A stretch of DNA of 64,000 bases from Paratinospora sagittata. Taxonomy: Eukaryota; Streptophyta; Magnoliopsida; Ranunculales; Menispermaceae. The stretch covers positions 20,042,288 through 20,106,287 of the forward strand of contig CM069605.1 in the NCBI GenBank assembly GCA_035771175.1, in the 5' to 3' direction. A program made the position numbers and the translations under genes. This document shows, piece after piece, positions 34,827 through 46,933 of the stretch. The first letter of the stretch is position 1. Each line of letters begins with the position of its first letter. The notes under the pieces are model-generated. The model was given only the letters and a program-made list of their open reading frames with translations. It made no database searches and was not told the DNA's origin.

Positions 34827-37695
34827 TAAATTGTATTTGGGTTATGTTAAATTAAAGTATAATGCGTGTTTTATTATTTATGCATGGGCCCATTAATCCA
34901 TGAATTGATATGGGTTAGGATTGATTGAATAAAAGGATGAATGAGAATAAAAAATTTGGTGTATTAAATGGATTGGACATTTAAAATACATGGAAGCATG
35001 AGATTGGATAAAGTACATGTGGTTGGTATGGGTAGTATGAGGCCAACACATGTCAAGTTGGTGCATGAGAATGGACAAGTGTCCCATGCCCCATTTCTTT
35101 TCTCCAACACATGTCAAGTTGGTGCATGAGACCAACATATGTCAAGTTGGTGCATGAGACCAACACATGTCAAGTTGGTGCATGAGAATGGACAAGTGTC
35201 CCATGCCCCATTTCTCTTCTCCAATACATGTCAAGTTGGTGAACGAAAATGGACAAGTGTCCCATGCCCCATTTTTTTTCTCCAAAACATGTCAAGTTGG
35301 TGCATGAGACCAACACATGTCAAGTTTGTGCATGAGAATGGACAAGTGTCCCAAGCCCCATTTCTCTTCTCCAATACAAGTCAAGTTGGTGCATGAAAAT
35401 GCCCCTTTTCTCCTCTCCAACACATGTCAAGGTTGGACAAGTGTCCCATGCCCTACTTCTCTTCCCCAAGGAAGTCCTAGAGGGTGAGATGAGTGCAGAG
35501 AAAGAAAAACGAAGAGAAAGGAAAGAAGAACAGAAAGAAAGAGGGAGTTGCTTTGAGGAAAATCTCAGCAACATTTTCATCATAGAGCTGGATCTTGGGG
35601 ATATATGGTCAGATTGAGCTCAAACATTGTAGCAAGTTCGTAGAGTATGGTTATTCATTCTGGTTGACGGAGATCTTGATTGGATTTTTCGTCTAAGAGA
35701 TATAACCTCTCAAACAAAGCTGGTCATAAAGTCTTGATTTCTCGCGCAGTTTAGATCAAAATAATAGATCTACTAAATCTACCGTTGGATGGATATTATA
35801 TTTGGTAATGTGGTTTAAAACTAATCTTTCTGCATTATGAACAGTGGAGATGTTTACGGGATAAATATGTTGTGTGATATAGTCATCTGAGGTCGAGTAT
35901 TTGCAGCATGAAAAGAGAAATTGTCTGATTAGAGACTTGTTCGTTAAAGAGTCTTACCTTTTTGGTCCACCGTTGGATTGAGCTGATTGTTGGACAGAAG
36001 GTTTGTTTCTTAACATAATGCGATCTGTACGGTTGATTGTGTGATTAAATATTTCTGTTGGTAGATTGATACATCTGAACAAAATATTAAATGAAGAATT
36101 GGTAGGGTTGCTTGTATTAGACCTAAATTTAGAATATGAACTTAAACCTTTCCAAATAGCTTGCATGTCAACTATGTTGACCTAGTTGCCATTGTTGATT
36201 AACCCATGGTGCAAAATCAGTGATATACATGGCTGAACATGGTGACCTAGTGTAAATAGGCAATATGACCTAAGTATGGAAAATTTCATATTTTAGGGCT
36301 TTTGATGCTTTTGGCCTAGAATCATTGAATTGATGCAATTTATGTCTAATTAAGCATGATTAAGGTTGATTATGCTACTGATTTGGTGGTTGTGACTATA
36401 TCATGGGTTAGGCCTACTTGTGATCAAGTGACCCAATTTGGGCTTGTTTATACCTAAGGAATTGAAAATTAGTATTTTTGATTAATTGAATGGTTTATGA
36501 ATGAGAACTATGCATTAGAGGCCTAAGTCATGTGATTTGAGTTGAATGATGGGATTAGATGGGATTTAGGCCTATTGTCTATATGTGGGCTGATTTAGGG
36601 TTGATGTGTAATGTCTATGTGATTGAGCATAGAAATTGATGTATGGTTGGATATTGAAGAATGTTTCAGGACCTTGATTGGGTTGATTCGGTTTGGTGGC
36701 CGCGTGTGGTTAGATACTCTCGCGAGGCTTGGTTGTGAGTAGACTTCATTTATGATTATATCTTTTATGTCATCATATCACTTATATATATTGTATGTTG
36801 AAAGCATGAATGTGTCCTAAAGTTTTGAATGATGCATTGATTTGAGAAAACCTTATGACTTTGGTTGGGCCCATCTATCTGGCTAATAGGGGGACTTAAC
36901 CTTGTCATAGGAGGGTTTTAAAAAGGAAATATTTGGGGATGAGAACGGTTCGGTGAAATAGACGTGCACTAGTAACCCCAATGCATGTGGATATCAGGAT
37001 CCAAATTGATAAGTTTTTACTTGCATCAAACTTATTATAAATGCTTGATATCTATATGTTATGAGCTTTTAATCATGCTACACATTGACATGCATACATG
37101 ATATTTATTGATGAGTATTGATAGCATATTTTAATTCTATTCACTGGGCACCGTTGGCTCACCCTCATTTTCCTCTTTCAGGTCCTTTTGTCCTGAATAA
37201 GGGCGAATGAGTAGTCATATCTTGAGGGCCTTGCCGGCGAGAGAATCCAAGGCCTCAATGTGAGTTGAGAGGCATTTTGATTGAAATGTGTTTTAAATTA
37301 TGATGTATTATATTTTGGAGTATGTAATTATAACGCTTACCACATTGTAGTATGGGTGAGTTGGGACTTGTTAGATAGACCATGTGGGCATATGACAGTT
37401 TTTTTGTACCCTTAGTTTTGGACTTTATGTGTATGTCAATCTTGATGGATTGTAGGGATTATGACGATTTTATTTATGGCAAAGTTTTATGGAGTATCTC
37501 TTGTCTTGGATGATTAATACGGTTGGTAGTTTTGTTTAGTACCTATTTATATTATGTTGTTGTTTGGGATAAGGCTAGTAGGGTCTCAACCACCTCACGG
37601 GGGTTGAGAAGTGGTTGAAGATGCCTACGCTGGGCGTCCCGCCCCGGCATTCCACACGCCATTCCCTACGGGGTTGGTGGTCTGGGGTCGCCACA
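34824..37695 (+). mobile_element. Element C: 5' LTR lacking its first 137 bp
   Basis: Starts in the LTR interior at TTATAAATTGTATTTGGG and ends GGGGTCGCCACA. It is of the A subtype with the minisatellite (35043-35469), and has a single copy of the 54-bp segment, as in element A's 5' LTR. The left end was lost in the same event that scrambled the adjoining SAT1 monomer. It holds no gene. Confidence 0.92.
35043..35469 (+). repeat. LTR minisatellite of element C 5' LTR
   Basis: Same composite CATGTCAAGTTGGTGCATGA / GGACAAGTGTCCCATGCCCC array as in element A. The number and order of modules differ from the array in C's own 3' LTR (42701-43200), which shows slippage after insertion. Confidence 0.88.
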
Positions 37696-37697
37696 GT

Positions 37698-37710
37698 TGG
37701 TATCAGAGAC
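37698..37710 (+). other. Element C primer-binding site
   Basis: TGGTATCAGAGAC, 2 nt after the 5' LTR; complementary to initiator tRNA-Met. The leader 37711-37868 holds no gene. Confidence 0.9.
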
Positions 37711-37868
37711 CGATTTTACTTGGTTTGATCTATGTATTGGACTTAGATGACTTTGACCTAGGAATTAGGTGAGAGCTTTAAGTGATTAAAATGCTTAAAG
37801 GAACTAACTTAAAAGCCCTACTATCATATTTTCTGTGTGTATTATATGATATGGGTAGTTATTAGCCT

Positions 37869-38973
37869 ATGCCTACACCTGCTCCTACTGTTGTGGAGAA
37901 CCCCACTGATCGGCGGATCAGACTACTAGAGAAGATTATGAAGCTAAAGCCTAAGGAATTCACTGGTGGGGTTGACTTGAAGAAGGCCGAAGATTGGCTG
38001 AAGAATGTTGAGAAGATCAGTCGCTCCTTAAAGCTTGATGAGGAGTCTCAGGTCCTATGTGATGCTCACACACTGGATAGCGATGCAGAGGACTGGCGAC
38101 TTTCAGTGATGGATACACAGGGGGCAGTGAAGAGTTGGGACACCTTCAAACGGTTATTCTTACAGGCTTACGTTCCAGAGACTAAGAGGCAGCCTAAGCA
38201 ATTCGAGTTTTTGAATCTCGCACAGGGCACCATGTCAGTCAGGGAGTACGAGCTCAGATTTAGGCAGCTCGCAGTTTATGCCCCTGGGTTAGTTCAGACA
38301 CCGAGTGACAAGATTATGAGGTTCTCTTTGAACCTAAGGCCTGCGATCCGACAGGCCTTGTCTGTGCCGAAGATGACTGATTTTGCCACAGTGGTCTAGA
38401 GGGCCAAACAATATGAGTTGGCAGAGCGGGTTGATGGTATGTCTACACGGGCAGCTCCGGGTGTACAGACTTCACAGGCAGAGTCTGGGGGACAATTTCA
38501 GACTCCATAGAAGAAGGGAAAAGGGGGAAAGAAGAGAAAGTTTTATAGAGGAGCACAGTCGGAGGGTGCTCAGAGTGGGGCATCCCAGATTCAAACTGGT
38601 GTGATGGCCTCACCAATGGTTTCTTCTCCTGTCCCGATTCCCATTCAGGCACCGAGTGCACCGAGACCCCCATTCCCACAGACTGCTGGCCGAGGCAGAG
38701 ATAGAGGCCGAAGAGCCTCTATGTGGCGACATCTCAGACTGGATCATCTGCTCCCTGGGCTCCGTTCTTATGTTATCAATGTGGGCAGGCTGGGCATAGG
38801 AAGTCAGAGTGTCCGAGTCTTCAGAGGGCTCCGGGATTTGTGTAGCAGTCCAGTGCCAGAGAGACAGTGAAGGCAGCTACTGAGCCAGGCTCGACAGCAT
38901 CCAAGACTTTGGTGGAAGGTACTCTTATTATTTGTTGTGCTTCTATGCATGTATTATTTGATGTTAGGTCTAC
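37869..38973 (+). pseudogene. gag: Element C gag pseudogene (N-terminally deleted)
   Basis: Opens at the ATG equivalent to codon 87 of element B gag, following the same deletion junction as element A (GGTAGTTATTAGCCTATG). It stays open for 176 codons through the capsid-like core ([20 protein letters not shown]), then stops at TAG (38397). A second stop lies in the TGG of PWKK (CCATAG near 38509). A 2-bp gain near 38715 shifts the frame before the zinc knuckle (YQCGQAGHRKSEC, around 38770). Gag would coat element RNA; this copy is dead. Confidence 0.88.
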
Positions 38974-40885
38974 ATGTCATTCATATCTGGACGTATGGTA
39001 GATAGTTTGCATTTGACTCCCATTAGGGCTAGTACATGGTTAGTGGTGAGTACTGTAGCCGGGGAGAAAATCTACCCGAACATGATCTGTAGCCAGTGTG
39101 TGGTTCAGATTGGTGATGTTGAGATGCCAGTTGACTTTCGAGTCCTAGAGTTTTTAGAGTTTGATGCAATTCTAGGGATGGATTGGCTCGCGGCTTATCA
39201 TGCAGTTGTCCATTGTTTCACGAAGATAGTCATTTTCCATATCCCCGGACACCCAGTGTTTACACTACAGGGTAGAGCTTCAGACCAGATAGTCACGAGG
39301 GGTAGATTTGTGACTGATGGAGATAGGGAGATTTTGGCTAGGTTAGTGCCTGATGATGAAGAGACTAGTGAGGTGATACCTGAGGATATTACCATTGTTA
39401 GGGACTTTCCAGATGTGTTCCCTGTGGATCTTCCTGGATTACCACCGAAGCGAGAGATCGATTGCATTATTGAACTAGTCCCTGGCACGAAGCCTATCTC
39501 CATGGCATCATATAGAATGGCGCCAGCCGAGTTGAGAGAGTTGCAGAAACAGCTCGAGGAGTTATTGGCTAATGGCTTTATTTCCCCGAGCGTGTCACCC
39601 TGGGGAGCTCCCGTTCTTTTTGTGAAAAAGAAATATGGGAGCTTGCGGTTGTGCATCGACTATCGCCAATTGAACAGGGTGACCATCAAGAACAAGTATC
39701 CTCTCCCAAGGATTGATGACTTGTTTGATCAGTTGAGGGGAGCGAGGTATTTTTCAATGATTGATTTGCGCTCCGGATATCATCAGCTGAGGATCAGGGA
39801 AGAGGATGTGCCTAAGACAGCATTTAGAACCCGCTATTGACATTATGAGTTCCTTGTGATGCCATTTGGTGTGACTAATGCACCGGCGATGTTCATGGAC
39901 CGATGCAGAGGGTCTTTAGGCAGCATCTGGATAAGTTTGTCATCGTCTTCATTGATGACATATTGGTGTATTCCAAGGCTCGGGCTGAGCATGAGGAACA
40001 CCTCAGAGTGACCTTGCAGACTCTAAGAGAGCATAGGCTATATGCAAAGCTGAGCAAGTGTGAGTTTTGGATCACCGAAGTGAAGTTCTTAAGTCATGTG
40101 GTGAGTTCTGAGGGGATTTCAGTTGATCCGTCTAAGGTTGAAGCCATTATCAGTTGGCCTAAGCCTACCACAGTAACCGAGATCAGAAGCTTTCTTGGGT
40201 TAGCTGGTTACTATAGGAGATTCGTTCAGGGATTCTCCAAGATAGCTACACCTATGACTAGGCTCACCCAGAAAGATGTGTCCTTTGTTTGGACTGAGGA
40301 GTGTGAGATGCCTTTTTAGAGCTGAAGAAAAGATTGACATCTACGCCAGTGTTGATTTTGCCAGAGCCTGATCAGGAGTTGGTTATTTACGCTGATGCCT
40401 CTCGTATCGGCTTGGGTTGCGTGTTGATGCAGAAGGATAGGGTCATTGCTTATGCATCGAGGCAGTTGAAGGTGCATGAAAAGAACTATCTTGTTCATGA
40501 CTTAGAACTGGCCGCAGTGGTTCTTACTTTGATGATTTGGATGCATTATCTCTATGGTGAGAGATTCATTTTGTATTCTGACCATAAGAGCCTCAAGTAC
40601 TTGTTCTCTCAGAAGGAATTGAACATGAGGCAGAGAAGGTGGTTAAAGCTCCTCAAAGACTATGATTTTACATTGGAATACCACCAAGGTAAAACTGATG
40701 TAGTGGCTGATGCGTTGAGCAGAAAGTGGGTAGAGACAGTTATGGTAGCACGCCTGATGTCTCATGAGTGGAGACTACTTGAGGCGGCTACGGTTATGAG
40801 TATATGTGCTACCCCTTCAGATCAGATTTTGATATGTGCTCAGATGAGGGCTCAACCTACACAGGTCCAGGAGGTGATTGACTAA
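38930..40885 (+). pseudogene. pol: Element C protease / RT / RNase H pseudogene
   Basis: The protease site reads LFDVRS, so both Ser/Thr and Gly of the D-S/T-G triad are gone. The open segment 38974-39840 carries [13 protein letters not shown], then RT with [20 protein letters not shown], ending at TGA where Gly is expected. A 1-bp loss near 39900 shifts the frame. The following segment (39903-40319) has the catalytic [11 protein letters not shown]. Another 1-bp loss near 40310 shifts the frame before RNase H (40334-40885). RNase H keeps [13 protein letters not shown] and YSDHKSL, so its acidic residues survive. CAA became TAA at 40883. Confidence 0.9.
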
Positions 40886-42333
40886 CAGAGACTTGACGTT
40901 GATTATGTGATGTACAAGTCTGGGGCCGAGAGTAGTGATTTTACTGATTGGCACTTGTCATCTGATGGTGCCTTGAGATTTAGGGGACGTTTATGGTTCC
41001 CACAGATCCACGACTCAGACGGAGTGTTCTCCAAGAAGCTCACAGATCTCATTATGCTGTTCATTCTGGCGGAACCAAGATGTATCATGATATGAAAAGA
41101 ATGTATTGGTGACCAGACATGAAGAGAAAGATAGCTCAGTTCATTCAGAGGTGTGAAATCAGTCAGAGAATCAAAGCTGAGCATCATAGGCCTAGAGGGC
41201 AGATGCAACTGCTTGCCATTCTTGAGTGGAAGTGGGAGCATGTCACTATGGACTTTGTTGTGGGATTACCTAACACCCCGAGGAGACATAATGCTGTTTG
41301 GGTTCTTATTGATCGCTTGACTAAGTTTGCTCACTTTCTACCGGTGAACACTAGGGATTCTATGGACAAGTTGAGCAGACTCTATATGCGGGAGATAATC
41401 AGATTACATGGAGTGTCAGTTTCGATTGTGTCAGATAGGGATCCGAGGTTTACATCTGTATTCTGGCAGGGGTTGCAGAGGCAGCTCGGCACTAGGCTAG
41501 ATCTCAGTACCGCTTTTCACCCTCAGACGGATGGCTAGTCTGAGAGGTTGATATCGATTTTGGAGGAAATGCTTCAAGCTTGTGTCCTTGAGTCCAGTGG
41601 TAACTGGGAGGAGTATATACATCTGTGTGAGTTCGCGTACAACAACAGCTATCAGTCCAGTATTGGCATGGCTCCTTTTGAGGCATTGTATGGTCTACCC
41701 TATAGATCTCTGGTCTATTGGACGGAGGTAGGGGATGTTGCAGTGATGGGACCAGAGTTTGTACAAGAACACACAGAGAAGATTAAGAGGATCAAACATA
41801 ATATGAAGGTAGCCCAAGATAGGCAGAAGAGTTACGCTGATGCCAAGTGAAAGACCGTAGAGTTCGAGGTGGGTGACCAAGTTTTATTGAAGGTCTCACC
41901 TCAGAAGGGCCAGACTAGATTTGGGATAAAAGGCAAGCTCACTCCTAGATTTATTGGGTCGTTCGAGGTTTTGGAACGAATTGGCCCCGTCGCTTACCGA
42001 TTAGCCTTGCCACCTCAGTTAGCAGCAGTCCACAATGTCTTTCATGTGTCAATGTTGAGAGTGTACGGGAGTGAATTTGATCACGTCTTGGACTGGAGGA
42101 ACATTGAGCTGAGGCAAGATGGGATTTATGATGAGGAACCTATTCAGATACTTGACCGGAAGGTGCAGAGGTTATGTAATCGCGAGATTCCAATGGTTAA
42201 GGTGAGATGGCAGTTCCATGGCGAGGAGCAGGCTACTTGGGAGCGTGAGGACTACATGATTGAGCACTTTGCCGAGTTCATGGGCTTAGGTAAATTCTTA
42301 ACCTTAAAACTTCGAGGACGAAGTTCATTCTAA
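40886..42333 (+). pseudogene. Element C integrase and chromodomain pseudogene
   Basis: The HHCC region is damaged (RCEIS: second Cys is Ser) and has a TGA at the WPD tryptophan (41109-41111). The DDE core keeps TMDFVVGLP and VSDRDPRF, but TAG replaces Gln just before the catalytic Glu (GATGGCTAGTCTGAG, about 41536). TGA near 41850 breaks the C-terminal part. The last segment, 41869-42333, is open and complete: GPY/F-like [34 protein letters not shown], then a chromodomain ending [19 protein letters not shown] plus [13 protein letters not shown]. This is the only whole Tekay-type chromodomain in the window. Confidence 0.9.
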
Positions 42334-42344
42334 GGTGGGTGTGA
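42331..42344 (+). other. Element C polypurine tract
   Basis: TAAGGTGGGTGTGA lies between CGAGGACGAAGTTC and the LTR start. It is the plus-strand primer for reverse transcription. Confidence 0.75.
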
Positions 42345-45300
42345 CGTGATGCCCCGAAAATTATTTCATCTAGCCCATTGCCCAATTATATTTTGCCCAA
42401 ACTCTATGTGTTTGACTTGTTATGTTTAGAGTTTGTTTAATGTTTGTATATTTGATGCTTGATAATTTATAAATATGTGCATTATAAATTGTATATGGGT
42501 CAAGTTAAATTAAAGTATAATGCGTGTTTCATTATTTATGCATGGGCCCATTAAACCATGAATTGATATGGGTTAGGATTGATTGAATAAAAGGATAAAT
42601 GAGAATAAAAAAATTTGGTGTATTAAATGGGTTGGACATTTAAAATACATGGAAGCATGAGATTGGTTAAAGTACATGTGGTTGGTATGGGTAGTATGAG
42701 ACCAACACATGTCAAGTTGGTGTATGAGAATGGACAAGTGTCCCATGCCCCATTTCTTTTCTCCAACATATGTCAAGTTGGTGCATGAGACCAACACATG
42801 TCAAGTTGGTGTATGAGAATGGACAAGTGTCCCATGCCCCATTTCTTTTCTCCAACATATGTCAAGTTGGTGCATGAGACCAACACATGTCAAGTTGGTG
42901 CATGCGAATGGACAAGTGTTCCATGCCCCATTTCTCTTCTCCAATACATGTCAAGTTGGTGCATGAAAATGGACAAGTGTCCTGCCCCATTTCTTTTCTC
43001 CAACACATGTCAAGTTGGTACATGAGACCAACACATGTCAAGTTGGTGCATGAGAATGGACAAGTGTCCCATGCCCCATTTCTCTTTTCCAATACATGTC
43101 AAGTTGGTGCATGAAAATGGACAAGTGTCCCATGCCCCATTTCTCCTCTCCAACACATGTCAAGGTTGGACAAGTGTCCCATGCCCTACTTCTCTTCCCC
43201 AAGGAAGTCCTAGAGGGTGAGATGAGTAGAGAGAAAGGAAAAAAGAAGAGAAAGGAAAGAAGAAGAGGGAGTTGCTTTGAGAAAAATCTCAGCAACGTTT
43301 TCATCAAAGTGCTGGATCTTGAGGATATATGGTCAGATTGAGCTCAAACTTTGTCAGCAAGTTCGTAGCGTATGGTTATTCATTCGGGTCGGTGGAGATC
43401 ATGATTGGATTTTTCGTCTAAGAGATATAACCTCTCAAACAAAGCTGGTCGGAAAGTCTGGATTTCTCGCGTAGTTTAGATCAAACTAATAGATCTACTA
43501 AATCTACCGTTGATGGATATGATATATGGTAATGTGGTTTACAACTAATCTTTCTGCATTAGGAACGGTGGAGATGTTTACGGGATAAGTATGTTGTGTG
43601 ATATAGTCATCTGAGGTCGAGTATTTGCAGCAGGAAAGGAGAAATTGTCTAATTAGAGACTTGTTCGTTAAAGAGTCTTACCTTTTTGGTCCACCGTTGG
43701 ATTGAGCTGATTGTTGGACAGAAGGTTTGTTTCTTAACATAATGCGATCTGTACGGTTGATTGTGTGATTATATATTTCTGTTGATAGATTGATACATCT
43801 GAACAGAATATTAAATGAAGAATTGGTAGGGTTGCTTGTATTAGACCTAAATTTAGAATATGAGCTTAGACCTTTCCAAATAGCTTGCATGTCAACTATG
43901 TTGACCTAGTTGTCATTGTTGATGAACCCATGATGCAAAATCAGTGATATACATGGCTGAACATGGTGACCTAGTATAAATAGGCAATATGGCCTAAGTA
44001 TGGAAAATTTCATATTTTAGGGCTTTTGATGCTTTTGGCCTAGAATCAATGAATTGATGCAATTTATGTCTAATTAAGCATGATTAGGGTTGATTATGTT
44101 ATTGATTTGGTGGTTGTGATCATATCATGGGTTAGGCCTACTTGTGATCAAGTGACCCAATTTGGGCTTGTTTATACCTAAGGAATTGAAAAATAGTATT
44201 TTTGATTAATTGAATGGTTTATGAATGAGAACTATGCATTAGAGGCCTAAGCCATGTGATTTGAGTTGAATGATGGGATTAGATGGGATTTAGGCTTATT
44301 GTCTATATATGGGCTGATTTAGGGTTGATGTGTAATGTCTATGTGATTGAGCATAGAAATTGATGTATGGTTTGATATTAATGATTGTTTCAGGACCTTG
44401 ATTGGGTTGATTCGGTTTGGTGGTCGTGTGTGGTTAGATACTCTGGCGAGGCTTGGTTGTGAGTAGACTTCATTTATGATTATATCTTTTATGTTATCAT
44501 ATATCACTTATATATGTTGCATGTTGAAAGCATGAATGTGTCCTAATGTTTTGAATGATGCATTGATTTGAGAAAACCTTATGACTTTGATTGGGCCCAT
44601 CTATCTGGCTAATAGGGGGACTTAACCTTGTCATAGGATTGTTTTAAAAAGGAATTATTTGGGGATGAGAACGGTACGGTGAATTAGACGTGCACTAGTA
44701 ACCCCAAATTAACATGATTGGAGATGAGAAAGGTACGGTGAAATAGACGCGCACTAGTAACCCCAATGCATGTGGAAATCTGGATCCAAATTGATAAGCT
44801 TTTACTTGCATCGAACTTATTATAAATGCTTGATATCTATACGTTATGAGCTTTTAATCATGCTACACATTGACATGCATACATGATATTTATTGATAAG
44901 TATTGATAGCGTATTTGAATTCTATTCATTGGGCACCGTTGGCTCACCTTCATTTTCCTCTTTCAGGTACTTTTGTCCTGAATAAGGGCGAATGAGTAGT
45001 CATATCTTGAGGGCCTTGCCGGCGAGAGAATCGAAGGCCTCGATGTGAGTTGAGAGGCATTTTGATTGAACTGTGTTTTAAATTATGAAGTATTATATTT
45101 TGGATTATGTAATTATAACACTTACCACATTGTAGTATGGGTGAGTTGAGACTTGTTAGATAGACCATGTAGGTATATAACAGTTTTTTTGTACCCTTAG
45201 TTTTGGACTTTATGTGTATGTCAATCTTGATGGACTGTAGGGATTATGATGATTTTATTTATGGCAAAGTTTTCTGGAGTATCTCTTGTCTTCGATGATT

Positions 45301-45413
45301 AATACGGTTGGTAGTTTTGTTTAGTACCTATTTATATTATGTCGTTGTTTGGGATAAGCCTAGTAGGGTCTCAACCACCTCACGGGAGTTGAGAAGTGGT
45401 TGGAGATGCCTAC
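42345..45413 (+). mobile_element. Element C: 3' LTR lacking its last ~80 bp
   Basis: Begins CGTGATGCCCCGAAAATT (first base mutated from T). It has the A-subtype minisatellite (42701-43200), a purine tract at about 43230-43270 and two copies of the 54-bp segment (about 44660-44765). It breaks off at GGAGATGCCTAC and joins SAT1 through shared CCTAC, with a short copied filler 20 bp further on. No target duplication can be read at either end. Confidence 0.92.
42701..43200 (+). repeat. LTR minisatellite of element C 3' LTR
   Basis: The longest of the three arrays. A 93-bp higher-order step recurs at the start (GTATGAGAATGGACAAGTGT near 42722 and 42811). The open frames over it are repeat translations, not genes. 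Confidence 0.88.
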
Positions 45414-46933
45414 CTACACAAGGGCTTGGTGAAGTGGTTGGTTAGAAAGCAACACACGCTTACCTACACAAAGGCTTGGTGAGAAAGCCATATTTTAGCC
45501 TACACAAGGGCATGCCTAGAAAGTCACACTATAACTAACTTACGGGTATGGTTATGAGCTATATACAATAGTATGGTATATTCCCAATTGACAAACACGT
45601 CAACGATCCATCAAGATTACGAATGACGATGAGAAGTGTTCTACAACACTCTCAACAATATTAAGCTTACAATATTGAATGAATTAACACTACTATTCCA
45701 ACCACAATGATTTAAATGACGCAATGTGTTGAAATAATTTTTCTCAAATATGCAATCAATTCAAATATATATGATTTGAACTCAAGAATCGAATGTGCAC
45801 ACATATCTAGATATTGATTCTAACAATGATATGTTTAAAGCACAAGAATCAATATATAATGATGATTAAAACTTGACGATTCTAAAACTGTAAATGATTA
45901 AGATCAAGAATCAAACAAACCAAGTGTTGATTTATGAAATCGATTCAATAGAGTATACCTTTAACACATTAATCAATACCACAAGATATTTATGAAACCA
46001 CTAAACAAGATACAGTGATATAATGATCAAAAAGGGTTTCACAAACACTATTCAAAACGAAATCAATTTTCAAGATATATGAAATTGTCATTAAGCATAG
46101 GTGGAGTAAATAGGTTATCACCTAAGTCACATTCTATGGTGTTGACCATTTTAATCTTTGGCTCAAGGATGTTAAGCCTAAAATCATGAGCATCCGCTCT
46201 GATACCACTTGCTAGCCCAGTATTATAGTCCAAGAGGGGGGTAAATTGGACTTGACAGATTTTTGCGTTACCTTTCGGTTAATATAGTTAAACAGATATA
46301 GTGCACAATAGGTAACAATCAAAATAAAAAAAACATAGGAAAGATAAATGGACACAGAGATTTAGAGTGGTACGGTTCTCCTTGAACCTATGTCCACTAC
46401 CTAATCACTGCGATCAAGATTTTGCAATACACTATTGGCTAGTCAACTTACGGGCGTGACTAGAAGTCATATACAAAAGCCAGCACAGGAGCTTGGTTAG
46501 AAAGCAACACAAGGGCTTGGCTAGAAAGCCGTATTCTAGCCAACACAAGGGCATGCCTAGAAAGTCACACTATAACCAACTTACGGGTGTGGTTATGAGC
46601 TATACAATAGTATGGTATATTCCCTATTGACAAACACGTCAACGATACATCAAGATTACGAATGACGATGAGAAGTGTTCTACAACACTCTCAACAATAT
46701 TAAGCTTACAATATTGAATGAATTAACACTACTATTCCAACCACAATGATTTAAATGATGCAATGTGCTGAAATAATTTTTCTCAAATATGCAATCCATT
46801 CAAATATATATGATATGAACTCAAGAATCGAATGTGCACACGTATCTAGATATTGATTCTAACAATGATATGTTCAAAGCACAAGAATCAATATATAATG
46901 ATGATTAAAACTTGACGATACTAAAAGTGTAAT
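45412..46933 (+). repeat. SAT1 satellite array, block d
   Basis: About 1.4 monomers, with the landmark near 46400. The first subrepeats contain a foreign GAAGTGGTTGG copied from the adjoining LTR. The block is interrupted at 46933 by the solo LTR and resumes at 49829 in the same monomer position. There is no gene. Confidence 0.93.
46929..46933 (+). other. Target-site duplication of solo LTR (left)
   Basis: GTAAT, identical to 49829-49833. Removing the LTR and one copy restores normal SAT1 sequence (AAGTGTAATTGATTAAGATC). Confidence 0.95.
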
